Shown one piece after another: positions 36,801 to 42,216 of a stretch of DNA of 64,000 nucleotides. Numbering within the stretch: the first letter of the stretch is position 1; every line of letters begins with the position of its first letter. The DNA comes from Mytilus trossulus (taxonomy: Eukaryota; Mollusca; Bivalvia; Mytilida; Mytilidae). The notes below the pieces were generated by a model that saw only the letters and a program-made list of their open reading frames with translations, did not search any database and was not told the DNA's origin. The position numbers were made by a program, and so were the translations under genes. The DNA lies in the NCBI RefSeq assembly GCF_036588685.1, contig NC_086374.1, positions 26,032,886 through 26,096,885 on the forward strand, in the 5' to 3' direction.

Positions 36801-39800
36801 GTCTTATCTATAGCAAAACAATTTAAGAAAAACTAACATGACATACAAGAACCAACCACAATCAATAAACCTGGGGCTCCTGACATGGGACAGGCACATA
36901 AAGAATTTTGCGAGGTAAAACATGTTTGGCGGTGCTAAACCATTTCCCTAAACTCGACCAGTTGTGTATCAGTACAATATAAGAAAAAAACTTTAAACTG
37001 CCGTTGAAAGGAATTAACTCTTCAATTCTCCCTCGCCCTGCTCGTCCAAATTTATAGTATTCCAACTCTAAATTCAATAGGCTTTAAACAAAACAAACAC
37101 ATTAATAGGATTAGTTGCTCGCAGTAACATATTTTCTTGCGATACAAAGTTTTATTAATTTTTATAATACAGTTTTTTTTTTATACAAACGTAATGTAAT
37201 AAACGTAGCAGCCACTGTAAATATAGACAATAGACAATATTTATTAGCACAAACACATTGCCATTAAATGGTTATGGCATACAAAATTAAAACAATATAC
37301 TGATGTGACTATCTTCGTTACGATTCGACGAAGCTGCGAACACCTTCGATAATTATACATGAAATGCCAAACTTTGTATAGTACCATAAAAAAAACACCC
37401 GTAGAAACCGCCAAAACTTTTCTCGTGCCTTGTGCACGTGAAATCAACTTTATAAATAGTACATACTCTTTCAGAACTAGTTTCAGAACTAGTTACACTG
37501 GTTCCCATCTATATATGATTAATACAAATCGGGGAAACTAATTTCAAACGAAATGAAATATATTTAGGATCGATACACAGCAGATAAAAAATCTAATAAA
37601 AGACCAGGTTTGTGAATTAATTTTTGCATCACTTACATATTAAAAAAGAATAAATCTGAGAGTACTCTTAGTTACTAACAGCTAGTTTAGTCAATAACTT
37701 GTTATAGAAAAATTATGTATCTTAGTCTAGAAAATCTATTGGTTCGCATCCAACTTTAATGGATTTGTCCATTATGTGTGTTACAACAATATTTAGTATG
37801 GTTTTAATAATTTATTGATAACAAAATCTATATTCATAACAGTTAAAACAATGTTCAAAGATCGTATCTAAAATTTGTTTGGTTGTAAAAATAGATAGCA
37901 AAAATAACCCAACATAATCAGTTCATTTTGTACATGATAGGACAGTTTAATTGATTCAAAAGTTAATCTTTGTAGCATGCCTTTTAGAGTCAATAATAAT
38001 AGTCAAGTTTCAGAATATAAATGATTCATATGCAAAAATACCTAACGAAATAATGACATTCTTTGTAGAAACATCAAACACGAACACATTTTAGATGTTC
38101 TTGGAATAACACTTGCAACTGAAAAAAATGGTCACATTCTGGAAATATACACAGAAAAATGTGATAAAAGTTTAGAAACCGCCATTTTTCGTAGTACAAA
38201 ACAGGCTGAGCCGTGGAGATGTATTCATCTTTATTTGTGTCAGTGCTTAGAGGGACTAACTTATCTTCACGAACATGGACTAATACATGGAAATGTGAAA
38301 CCTTCTAATATGTTGGTTAGTTTATAAACATTCTGAAGTATAATTGATTTGACAGATGAAGATTACTTGTGTCATGCTCGCAAAATATAAACATGTTAAA
38401 GATAAAATTAGAATTTAGGAAAACAACAAGTCATAGAGAATTGAAATACTGATCGGTAAATGAAAGGGTTTTTGATAACAATAGGTCATGACCATCTATT
38501 CTTTGTAGACGAAACGCGCTTCTGGCGTATTTACAAAATTTAAATAATCCTGGTTTCTATGATGAGTTTATTTACAACTACTGGGTCGATGTCATTACTG
38601 GTGGAGTATCATTTCCCAGAGCACTTCTGTGCTGACATAAATATTCATTGATATGGTCATATTTATACATTTACTTTTTACAAGACTTATGAATTATTGA
38701 AATACTAAGGCTTTTCTACATCGGGAATAGGTTAACTTAGCTGTATTTGACAAAACATTTTGGAAGTTTGGTCCTCAATGCTCTTCATCTTCGTATTTTA
38801 TTTGGCCTTTTTAACTGTTTTGGATTCGAGCGGCACTGATGAGAGTCTTTTTTAGACGAAACGCGAGTCTTGTGTAAATACAAAATTTAATTCTGGTAAC
38901 TATGATGAGTTTATTTGCATATTGCGAATTTGTTACATGGACAGAGACATGGGATCTAAAAAATAAAAATATTATTTCTCCAAAATACTCTGGTGATAAA
39001 ACCACAATGATTATACATACTAATTTTGTTTCAATACGGCAATACCAAGGAGTAGGTCCGGTAAGGGACCATTTTAGTCTCAAATTTCAGGTTCACTTTT
39101 TAAACACTCAAGTGTCTACTGCAGTCGATTCAATTAGTTTGTGTGAAAGATTTGAACTGATTTAGTCATTTCAGACGCCTATATTCAAGCTTAAATATGA
39201 CAAATATATCAAATATGCCATAATATGCAACTTTTCAGATAGTTTTGTCAAAAATGAAAGTGGCCGCATCAGTGTTCATCCTCAACCTTTATTTATGTTA
39301 TGTAGTATCATCAAGTACAACTTACATTTAAATATTAAGAATGAACACGAATGCAGCCACTTCCATTAAAGACGAAAACCGTCTAAAATTTCACTTAAAT
39401 CCTTAATTTGCGAAGATTCCAGTAATTTAACATGACTTAATTATGCTAGTACCAGATTTATGTGCATTATTTTGTCAAAACAAGCCCAAATATATGTTGC
39501 AGCAGTATTCTACTTTCCAATAAATAGGATATAGTTTACATTATTACAATTTTGTAAAACTGATAAAACTTTGGGCCAAAAAGGGGTCTTACTGAACCTA
39601 CTCCTTTGCTTTTCTTTTTAGCAAATTTTACAAATGGTTTTTTTTTATAATCTTTAGTGCATCAAGGTTTTTCCACGTCTTTTATTAATTGCAGATAAAA
39701 GATGGCATTGCAAGATTATCTGGTGGCGGCATTCATCGACCCTGGTTAAAGGGTCCAATTCATGGCATAGCAGTTATAAAAGCACCAGATTTATTACGAT

Positions 39801-40081
39801 CTTTATTTTATGGTAGAGAATCAGATGTGTTTAGGTTTGGAATTATTCTGTGGGAATCTTGGTACCGTAGATCTGCTCTGAATGAAGAGAATGAATCATC
39901 TTTAGAATCTTACGAACAGTTATCATACATTATCCTTGAGGGAAGAAGACCTAATTTCGAAGGGAAAATTATCAACAAATTAAAATTATTAATACAACGC
40001 TGTTGGGAAAAGGATCCAGTCGATCGCCCAACGGCCAGAAACATACTTGAACGATTACACAATATACGCAAAGATACATAA
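15724..40081 (+). CDS. Dynamin-like GTPase / pseudokinase fusion protein (11 coding exons)
   Basis: Joining 15724-15801, 28258-28323, 28620-28839, 29118-29401, 32680-32823, 33035-33241, 34446-34561, 34949-35081, 35528-36528, 38069-38315 and 39695-40081 gives 2883 nt, a predicted 960-residue protein. Every junction is GT/AG and the phases agree. Domains in order: charged N-terminus (1-110); GTPase domain with P-loop GETSAGKS (122-129), switch I threonines (147/149), DTPG (223-226) and NKWD (294-297); a helical stalk-like region (334-550); a hydrophobic stretch (555-585); a kinase-like domain (about 695-955) with beta3 Lys728 and alphaC Glu745 but HGN (823-825) for HRD and GGG (842-844) for DFG. 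Large dynamin-family GTPases remodel membranes or act in innate immunity; pseudokinases usually scaffold. Length and domain order recall DSTYK (about 930 residues), so a DSTYK relative is the best alternative name. A transcript would settle the exon model. Confidence 0.82.
15802..16685. other. Start of the 12.4-kb first intron, no feature seen
   Basis: AT-rich intron sequence with a short AAT microsatellite (about 16138-16157). No coding or repeat signature was recognised before the R-B repeat at 16686. Confidence 0.4.
16686..16950 (+). repeat. R-B SINE-like repeat, near-complete copy
   Basis: This is one of the longest copies in the window. It runs from CCTGTCCCAAGTCAGGAGCC through GAGGCCGTTAGTTTTCTCGT and TATGCGGTATGGGCTTTGC to CAATCATACCACATCTTC. 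The copy at 33845-34190 is its reverse complement. Confidence 0.8.
17202..17281. promoter_or_regulatory. Cluster of CRE-like TGACGTCA palindromes
   Basis: Perfect TGACGTCA octamers lie at 17202-17209 and 17243-17250, and a 7/8 match (TGACGTCG) at 17274-17281, just left of the hairpin at 17365. Similar octamers lie beside the other large palindromes (53357-53364; 56165-56172). They match the binding site of CREB/ATF bZIP factors. Whether they function, or are simply carried by the repeat family, is unknown. Confidence 0.4.
17365..17484. repeat. 120-bp near-perfect palindrome (fold-back element)
   Basis: The left arm starts GTGTATTACGATATTTCTCC and the right arm ends GGAGAAATATCGTAATACAC; about 50-bp arms enclose a GC-rich loop (GGCTCGGCAAGCCTCGCG). 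The left flank CATTAGAGAAACAGATTC and right flank GTAAGAATCTATAT resemble flanks of the palindrome at 52634-52756, so both belong to one family. Confidence 0.85.
17500..19100. other. Intron 1 stretch with one small hairpin
   Basis: AT-rich intron DNA. At 18108-18194 an imperfect inverted repeat pairs TTGTTTCTATC...CTACTATCAAC with GTTGATAGTGGATAGAAACAA. Short open frames at 17509-18682 show no motif. Nothing else was identified. Confidence 0.4.
19368..19984. mobile_element. TTAA-flanked inverted-repeat element (piggyBac-like MITE) inside the LTR, 617 bp
   Basis: The empty site is preserved in the other LTR (CACGCTTAATGAATAAC), so the boundaries are exact: TTAA at 19364-19367 and 19985-19988. 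The terminal inverted repeat is G(T/G)GCATACGATACAGTT, 16 of 17 bases matching. No transposase frame is present; the open frame at 19676-19876 has no recognisable motif. The filled and empty site pair makes this the best-documented TTAA insertion in the window. Confidence 0.92.
20310..21513 (+). mobile_element. Helentron-like non-autonomous element inside the LTR, about 1.2 kb
   Basis: Comparison with the other LTR (CAAATAAAATAAATAACTTC) shows a 1204-bp insertion with no target duplication, at an A/T junction. The 3' end is a stem-loop (GGTCTTTCCAC-GGAAAA-GTGGAAAGACC, 21483-21510) followed by TAA. The same GGTCTTTCCAC occurs near the 5' end (20342-20352), forming a subterminal inverted repeat with the 3' stem. 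Absence of target duplication, a terminal hairpin and subterminal inverted repeats are features of Helentron-associated elements; bivalve pearl/DTC84-type repeats are similar. The interior has repeated TTGACC motifs (about 21024-21050) and no replicase or helicase. Confidence 0.78.
21654..21850 (-). pseudogene. BEL/Pao polyprotein C-terminal fragment (DUF5641-type)
   Basis: Read on the minus strand it gives IIIVADDHTSRGQWPLGRVI, then IRSCVIKTKESNF and RPVTKLCILE, ending at a stop (21654-21656). This is the conserved C-terminal domain that follows the integrase in BEL/Pao polyproteins. Integrase itself is absent: the sequence jumps from the A17/RNase H-like region to this tail. Confidence 0.85.
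21868..22535 (-). pseudogene. BEL/Pao pol fragment: reverse-transcriptase C-terminal/A17 region
   Basis: Minus-strand pieces read LGLPWRDENVKLPNN (pol start), then after a jump IPNSKRAPSDE and ALPTDRALGVILDIND, TRRGITSTESPIFDILGFIA and GWDDPIP, then stops, then HIFSDGSEIGYGACAYLR and LAPLKRTTVPRLG. These are hallmarks of the region after the reverse-transcriptase palm in BEL/Pao. The palm with its catalytic aspartates is missing between PNNLLG and NSKVV (about 22450). Stops at about 22123 and 21950 and a frame change near 22530 disable it. Confidence 0.85.
22482..24872 (-). CDS. BEL/Pao gag-protease open reading frame (796 residues)
   Basis: The frame starts with an ATG only 22 nt inside the 5' LTR. 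Residues 1-210 are highly charged and coiled-coil-like (Glu/Lys-rich). About 255-430 is a gag-like DUF1759-type region (LPKPELLTFDGKPTDYCKF onward). Cysteine clusters follow (CICCNGTCNNLELC; CFNCLKGKHFSKDC), the second a zinc knuckle. A retropepsin-like segment reads YALIDDGADKTLCDERL, and GTDTPEAHIPIEVRPG and AVRTRLGWIVRGP mark the domain typical of BEL/Pao between protease and reverse transcriptase. The frame is intact over all this, then leaves the pol frame near 22530. It may still be translated; the element cannot be autonomous. Confidence 0.9.
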   Translation of the reverse strand: MDSEEAYEESRKRRTVNLSQLTKLYNELETKMISRDNVKTVKTLFTKLCDRYAQFKTAHLECLDLGTNSDIFETLEMNFDSSQKNFTEFRERFNEWMREQEIAKDEEDKNSRVTSVSRTSSSTQYRLKLARANRLKAEVQVKKMEEKQKLERARREIEMKEQMLERKSQLEEAKLEESVLQEEEEEDTEVTFKIQQNINVPFNTENKTLNNKEHVTTRSTENAVSGIECTTAGSLQSSSSIDTAFQRLASTLQEGFNLPKPELLTFDGKPTDYCKFIKNFETNVECRVTDDQLKLSYLIQYCNGEAKSSIEDCVLLEKKGYERARSILHSRYGRSHMIVRSYIENLVYGAPIKASDFESLSKLALEMQKCEITLSQLGYVSDIDNTDNLRKIVKRLPMHLRVKWIDIAHSITENGREPRFSDLANFIDKKSRLGSSMFGLDLVRENSNTYRKDIDNRTDMNTRENVSTFASNNMYDSKATTQDRKCICCNGTCNNLELCVKFRSMSLTDRVNFVRTAKLCFNCLKGKHFSKDCRKAKMCTVENCSSKHHILMHSWGKNNNTDHTATKVSIHCSSAGTVIKNCLGIIPVEVQGSNGKTCQTYALIDDGADKTLCDERLIKMLETESRPVTFKMTTATAQRVRHEGQEVDLHVQSVGSNCPITLSKVWSVKNLPISTHSAANNKDIKSIKHLSDIYIPEISSNKVLLLIGTDTPEAHIPIEVRPGSSHEPYAVRTRLGWIVRGPINNTITSDVVNINFEHADNVLLQQQLERLWTTDFLDQPMKMDTINSDYRGEMKM
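24895..25521 (-). repeat. 5' LTR of the BEL/Pao element (intact, 627 bp)
   Basis: It runs TGTAGCGG to GGAATTACA on the plus strand. It preserves the empty sites of both insertions found in the partner LTR. Differences from the partner are few single-base changes (for example near 25171 and 25291). The 22-nt segment between the LTR and the ATG contains no obvious TGG-starting primer-binding site. Confidence 0.92.
25540..26570 (+). mobile_element. Reverse-transcriptase retroelement remnant, plus-strand copy
   Basis: The frame 25555-25893 encodes CPFLDLGIYITNGNLNTKIY and KKDDFSFPIVNYPFLDGDVP, the thumb-side part of a reverse transcriptase. A frameshift near 25850 moves the rest (HQGFRYHK, SGISHPIFYGN, LNRLIKKGYDYDTV) into another frame, which ends at about 26175. 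The following 400 bp matches the reverse complement of the 680-1070 region. It abuts the BEL 5' LTR, so BEL may have inserted into or beside it. A Penelope-like relationship is tentative. Confidence 0.75.
26670..26800. repeat. Inverted copy of the short repeat seen at 535-660
   Basis: It contains GACCTGTTGGTGACCTTCTA and TTTGACACATTCCC, the complements of the blocks at 535-660 and 13425-13560. Confidence 0.6.
27047..27400 (+). repeat. Diverged single copy of the 356-bp repeat family
   Basis: It has ACGCCAGACGCGCGTTTTGT, GAAGAGCATTGAGGACC and GACTACTGGGCTTGTGATA in the family order. Its 5' edge is CATAGATACCAGGACTAAAT, a different subfamily from the tandem copies; the same edge is used at 31655 and, inverted, near 38570. 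Confidence 0.8.
27722..28000. repeat. Degenerate roughly 34-bp minisatellite just before coding exon 2
   Basis: Successive units resemble TCTGTGACATTGCTTACCAG followed by TTGTTTCATAAGTG. Units start near 27724, 27757 and 27791 and decay afterwards. It ends about 260 bp upstream of the exon at 28258. Confidence 0.6.
28258..28323 (+). CDS. GTPase-pseudokinase gene, coding exon 2
   Basis: It encodes residues 27-48 (DTLTANINEERRIPEEV and on), phase 0 at both sides. The acceptor is TTCTAAG and the donor TGT|GTAAGT. It is a short linker exon between the basic leader and the pre-GTPase helices. Confidence 0.75.
28620..28839 (+). CDS. GTPase-pseudokinase gene, coding exon 3 (pre-GTPase helices)
   Basis: It encodes residues 49-121, acidic and probably helical (LHEVYEEIEDILKSD, EVKEEMSAEFGDINK), ending in the hydrophobic strand CPIVIT that leads into the P-loop. 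The donor splits the first glycine of the P-loop in phase 1 (ACA G|GTTTGC). Helices preceding the G domain are typical of dynamin-family bundle signalling elements. Confidence 0.85.
29118..29401 (+). CDS. GTPase-pseudokinase gene, coding exon 4 (P-loop and switch I)
   Basis: It encodes residues 122-216. The P-loop GETSAGKST (122-130) is followed by FVNLLLGVELLP and the switch I segment PLTCTSPICRI, the pattern of dynamin-like GTPases. The acceptor TTTTCAAG and donor CAG|GTAAAT are canonical, phase 0 at the end. Phase 1 at the start completes the glycine begun in the previous exon. Confidence 0.9.
29705..29970 (+). repeat. R-B SINE-like repeat in intron 4
   Basis: It carries TCCTAAGTCAGAAGCATCAT, AAGGCCGATAGTTTTCTCGT, TATGAGGTATGAGCTTTGC and the GAGAGTTGTC...TCTCATTG blocks of the family, more diverged than the 16686 copy. 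Confidence 0.7.
30480..31280 (+). mobile_element. Reverse-transcriptase retroelement remnant in intron 4, with nested R-B fragment
   Basis: The segment shares blocks with the reverse complement of 42217-42860: AAACAAAACTTTACGAC, GAACTTTCCATTTCTAAGTA, AACCAAGAGTTCCAAATGG and the tail GGTTCGTGTTGTGTATTC. Several stops break the frame. At 30650-30757 an R-B repeat fragment interrupts it. The tail to 31280 (GTTTGTCTGTTTGTC...ATCTTTCGTCCCTCTTTT) is the complement of the AGAGGGACGAAAG tail at 300. Confidence 0.75.
31655..31735 (+). repeat. Partial 356-bp-family repeat in intron 4
   Basis: Only the first part is present: CATCATAGATACCAGGACTA, then ACGCCAGACGCGCGTTTCGT up to CATCAGTGACGCT, where the match stops. 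Confidence 0.75.
31954..32165 (+). repeat. Second partial 356-bp-family repeat in intron 4
   Basis: It starts ATAGTTATCAAAAGTACCAG like the tandem units, contains CGCCAGACGCGCGTTTCGTC and GAAGAGCATTGCGGA, and fades at TTGTAAACAGGAAATG. Its subfamily is that of the 6565-7985 array, unlike its neighbour at 31655. Confidence 0.8.
32680..32823 (+). CDS. GTPase-pseudokinase gene, coding exon 5 (DTPG motif)
   Basis: It encodes residues 217-264: NKIMIVDTPGIGPDND holds the G3 DTPG (223-226), followed by ALAFIYIINPTNAGGVQSD, the strand and loop after switch II seen in dynamin-like proteins. The acceptor TTCTTTCAG and donor AGG|GTGAGT are canonical, phase 0 on both sides. Confidence 0.9.
33035..33241 (+). 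CDS. GTPase-pseudokinase gene, coding exon 6 (NKWD motif)
   Basis: It encodes residues 265-333. RRAIFVCNKWDQM contains the G4 specificity motif NKWD (294-297), whose Asp reads guanine. The following KIYKVSAWE is in the place of the G5 loop, where Ser-Ala is usual. Phase 0 on both sides; donor GAG|GTAATA. Confidence 0.9.
33285..33700. repeat. Repeat related to 9165-10060, in intron 6
   Basis: It shares AGCCCAAGAGCCG, a terminal GATATGAAAAATTGCATGTT-like stretch and the GCCATG...CACGTTAC...AAAGGC block with the 9165-10060 segment. It is diverged and without a clear palindrome. Confidence 0.45.
33845..34190 (-). repeat. R-B SINE-like repeat, inverted, longest copy, in intron 6
   Basis: It starts AGATTTGGTATGATTGCCAA and runs through GTACGGTCTTCAACAATG, CATACCGCATAGTCAGC and GAAAACTAACGGCC to TGACTTGGGACAGGCACATA. 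It is the reverse complement of the 16686 copy and extends further on the distal side (GCGGGGTTAAACATG), a stretch also seen at 705 and 26520. Confidence 0.8.
34446..34561 (+). CDS. GTPase-pseudokinase gene, coding exon 7
   Basis: It encodes residues 334-371 plus two bases of codon 372 (EMQRSKNGQPISDNF, then LRGIDQMIPACLQEKISRHV), helical, at the end of the G domain. The donor is TTAA|GTAAGT in phase 2, matched by the next exon's single leading base. Confidence 0.85.
34949..35081 (+). CDS. GTPase-pseudokinase gene, coding exon 8
   Basis: It encodes residues 372-416 (FLERLNFKLTARITNAM, then DDKRMMAKQVVKRIQKVREN), a basic amphipathic helical stretch in the position of a dynamin stalk. Two AG acceptors are adjacent (34945-34946 and 34947-34948); only the second keeps the frame open, as the first meets a TAG within four codons. 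Confidence 0.8.
35528..36528 (+). CDS. GTPase-pseudokinase gene, coding exon 9 (stalk, hydrophobic segment, kinase N-lobe)
   Basis: This 1001-bp exon encodes residues 417-749 plus two bases. It starts with helices (417-540) and then a 31-residue hydrophobic stretch (555-585; VAILATFPIWMPLSVVVGLF and on) rich in Gly and Pro. A further helical region follows, then the N-lobe of the kinase-like domain from about residue 695. There TVVKQMK gives the beta3 lysine (728) and SVLSEIQKL the alphaC glutamate (745), so the Lys-Glu pair is kept. No glycine-rich GxGxxG loop is visible. The donor is TTGAG|GTGAAT, phase 2; reading on instead meets a stop within two codons (36530-36532). Confidence 0.9.
36670..36990 (-). 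repeat. Diverged R-B SINE-like repeat, inverted, in intron 9
   Basis: It has GATGATTGCCAATTAG, ATACCGTATAGTCGGC, GAAAACTAACAGTC and TGACATGGGACAGGCACATA in the order of the 33845 copy. Confidence 0.7.
37080..38068. other. Rest of intron 9
   Basis: AT-rich sequence with no supported exon or recognised repeat. A short duplicated AGAACTAGTTTC (about 37474-37492) is the only local structure noted. Confidence 0.4.
38069..38315 (+). CDS. GTPase-pseudokinase gene, coding exon 10 (kinase-like core with HGN)
   Basis: It encodes residues 750-832. NIKHEHILDVLGITL is the alphaC-beta4 link typical of kinases (compare H-x-N-I/V). LCQCLEGLTYLHEHGLIHGN is the alphaE helix and catalytic loop. The loop continues VKPSN, so HRDxKxxN is replaced by HGNVKPSN (823-830): the catalytic Asp is Asn 825, while Lys 827 and Asn 830 remain. 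JAK pseudokinase (JH2) domains also carry HGN here. Confidence 0.9.
38490..38910 (-). repeat. 356-bp-family repeat, inverted, one full and one partial tandem unit in intron 10
   Basis: TAGACGAAACGCGCTTCTGG (38507) closes one unit. A second, full unit runs from CTACTGGGTCGATGTC (about 38580) to TAGACGAAACGCGAGTC (about 38853) and ends at ATGATGAGTTTATTTGC. The family is therefore tandem here too, in the opposite orientation and another subfamily. Confidence 0.75.
38920..39690. other. Rest of intron 10
   Basis: AT-rich sequence. Open frames near 38811-39165 are not supported by splice sites or motifs. No repeat recognised. Confidence 0.4.
39695..40081 (+). CDS. GTPase-pseudokinase gene, last coding exon (kinase C-lobe)
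   Basis: It encodes residues 833-960 and the TAA stop. IKDGIARLSGGG puts GGG (842-844) at the DFG position, so the metal-binding aspartate is absent. The fold-defining C-lobe motifs are kept: KAPDLL for APE, ESDVFRFGIILWESW (subdomain IX, with the structural Asp) and LIQRCWEKDPVDRP (subdomain XI, with the conserved Arg). This pattern, catalysis lost but fold kept, is characteristic of pseudokinases. The acceptor is ATTGCAG, phase 0. Confidence 0.92.
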   Translation: MKDGIARLSGGGIHRPWLKGPIHGIAVIKAPDLLRSLFYGRESDVFRFGIILWESWYRRSALNEENESSLESYEQLSYIILEGRRPNFEGKIINKLKLLIQRCWEKDPVDRPTARNILERLHNIRKDT

Positions 40082-40118
40082 GTGTTAAAAATAAGGAGAA
40101 AAATTTAAAAAAAAAAGA

Positions 40119-40124
40119 AATAAA
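40119..40124 (+). promoter_or_regulatory. Likely polyadenylation signal (AATAAA)
   Basis: A canonical AATAAA lies 38 nt after the stop codon of the GTPase-pseudokinase gene. A second AATAAA at about 40471 could serve a longer 3' UTR. Confidence 0.5.
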
Positions 40125-40129
40125 ATTAC

Positions 40130-41450
40130 AGAATACATGAAGCTTTAACGTTTGCGCACCTCGTCAGTAATGTTCGCCGGTTAACTTTTACAAAGATAAT
40201 CTCTTCTGAAACTACAAGACAAAATACCCAATTTACAGAACTTAATCATCATTGTGATCATCATGTGGTACTAGTATCTAGTTAAAAAAAAATTGTGCCA
40301 GATGATCCCAACCACCGATCAACATGACCAACATGGCCTACATGGTCAAAAATAGTAGATTGGATATAATGCTAGTTTTGTTTTTTGAAAACCGTTATAG
40401 ATAAAGATAACGGGTCAGAATGATGAGATCTACCTTCTATCGTAAGATGACTTTCTGTAAAAGATATTCCAATAAAATGTAGAATTTTACCAATTTGTTT
40501 CATCACTGATTATCTTGAAAATTGTAAATAGCTTATCAAAATGATAAGCACTAATATTATTGAACTTTATGTGACAAAATGATCAGCAAGACAAGATCTA
40601 TCCTAATTTAAGTTTCATGGCTGTCAGTGTATTTTCGATCTATGAATTTGAATGTCCCTCTGGTATCTTTCTTCCCTTTTTTACCATATTGTCCTCCCGT
40701 TTTTGCTTAATATGTCAAAAAGTATGATCGCGTAATTTGACAGTTGACTCCTAACAGGAGTTATCACCAAAAGAGCCTATTTCTTTCATTTTTTCGCTTT
40801 TGTCATTTTTTAAACCGTAATACTTAGATAGATCGAAACCTTAAAAGCAAAAATAATTAGCAAATATTTGCATATAGGTCAGCTGTTTCGTCAGAAATGT
40901 TCGAGACAAAGAGTGACACCCCCAAACACGTAAGATGACACAAATAACCAAAAGGGCCTAAATATATAGAAAAAAAGCAATTAAAGCGGCTTAATGGTAT
41001 ATTTATTTATATAGCATTTCGCTATTTTTTTTTCTTGTATAAATTAACTTTATCATATGCTTAATGTAAGCTCTCAATCTGCCTTCGAAAGAAGCATACA
41101 TTTTTGTTAAGTTACCTTTTTCCTGTTGAACTAATAAAAGAAATAGTCAAAATAAAAAGAGAACTAAATTACAGAAATTGCTTAAACTTCACAAATGTTT
41201 AGTTTAAGTACCGGTTATTTGAAGAAAAAAAAAGAGTAATAAAAATTATAGGCCACGGCGAAGATTTATAAAAGATATTGCAATTTCAATGCCAAAAAAT
41301 GCGTTTTTGAACCAGAAAGATATAATTTGGGACTTTTTAAATGATATAAACATTTTAAAAGTCATCAGAGCCGAAAGAATTTATTTTTTTGGTTGAGTTT
41401 TGTACCATATACTAAAGTTACAACTAATAGTGTAATGACAAAGAAAACGT
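40130..41450. other. Downstream flank of the GTPase-pseudokinase gene
   Basis: AT-rich sequence without a supported gene. A short fragment (about 40620-40680, ATGTCCCTCTGGTATCTTTC) matches the tail of the reverse-transcriptase element family. Confidence 0.4.
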
Positions 41451-41454
41451 TTAA

Positions 41455-42036
41455 GGTTCATGTGGACCCTATGGCTAAAATGGCCGTATTTTCACCTCAA
41501 AATTTTCTCTGAGTACAGGCAAACCTGTACATCTGGAAATGTTTTAAGGCATAGCATGCCCTAGATAAATAAAATTCAAATGCATTGTATGATTTAGAAA
41601 ATTCATAACTTAATTGGATTTTGCCGTACACTTTTTTTCGGCTCTGCAGAAGATGATAAAATTAACAAACAGTTGAGTTACCTTGATATGGTTCACTCAG
41701 GTACACAGTTTAAATAACCAATTATTGTCAGGTATCTATTGTCCATCTAATGTCCATGTCAATTAAAAATGCTCACTTTAATTTTTACCTGTGGGGAAGT
41801 TTTCAAACCTGTTTCCCAACTTAGTTTATTTTTGCACCTTCTGGAGGAATGAAAAAAAAGTGCACGGCAAAATCCTGGTAAGTTTTTATTTTGCTCAAAT
41901 ATAAAACATACTTAAAATTCATTTATCTAGGGCATGCTATGCCTGAATTTTTTTACAGATGCGCAGGTTTGTCTGTACTCAGAGTAAATTTTGAGGTGAA
42001 AATACGGCCATTTTAGCCATAGGGTCCACATGAACC
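41455..42036. mobile_element. TTAA-flanked element with about 120-bp inverted repeats (piggyBac-like MITE), 582 bp
   Basis: The left end GGTTCATGTGGACCCTATGG (41455) is the exact complement of the right end (to 42036); TTAA flanks both (41451-41454 and 42037-42040). Inverted similarity continues about 120 bp inward, including CTCTGAGTACAG and GGCATAGCATGCCCTAGATA. No transposase. The long TIR distinguishes it from the 13927 and 19368 elements. Confidence 0.85.
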
Positions 42037-42216
42037 TTAAAAAATGTGTTTCAATGGCGTTGTTATGGTTTCATTAGCATGTATTTAGAAGCTGGAAATT
42101 ATAAGAAAAAAAGTATTCTCGTTATGGACTGTTTGATGAGATACGGTTATCAAAACATTTACTGACTTCTTTGTGTCGATTAAATTCTAATTCAAGGAAT
42201 ATTGCTTGGTCCTTGA

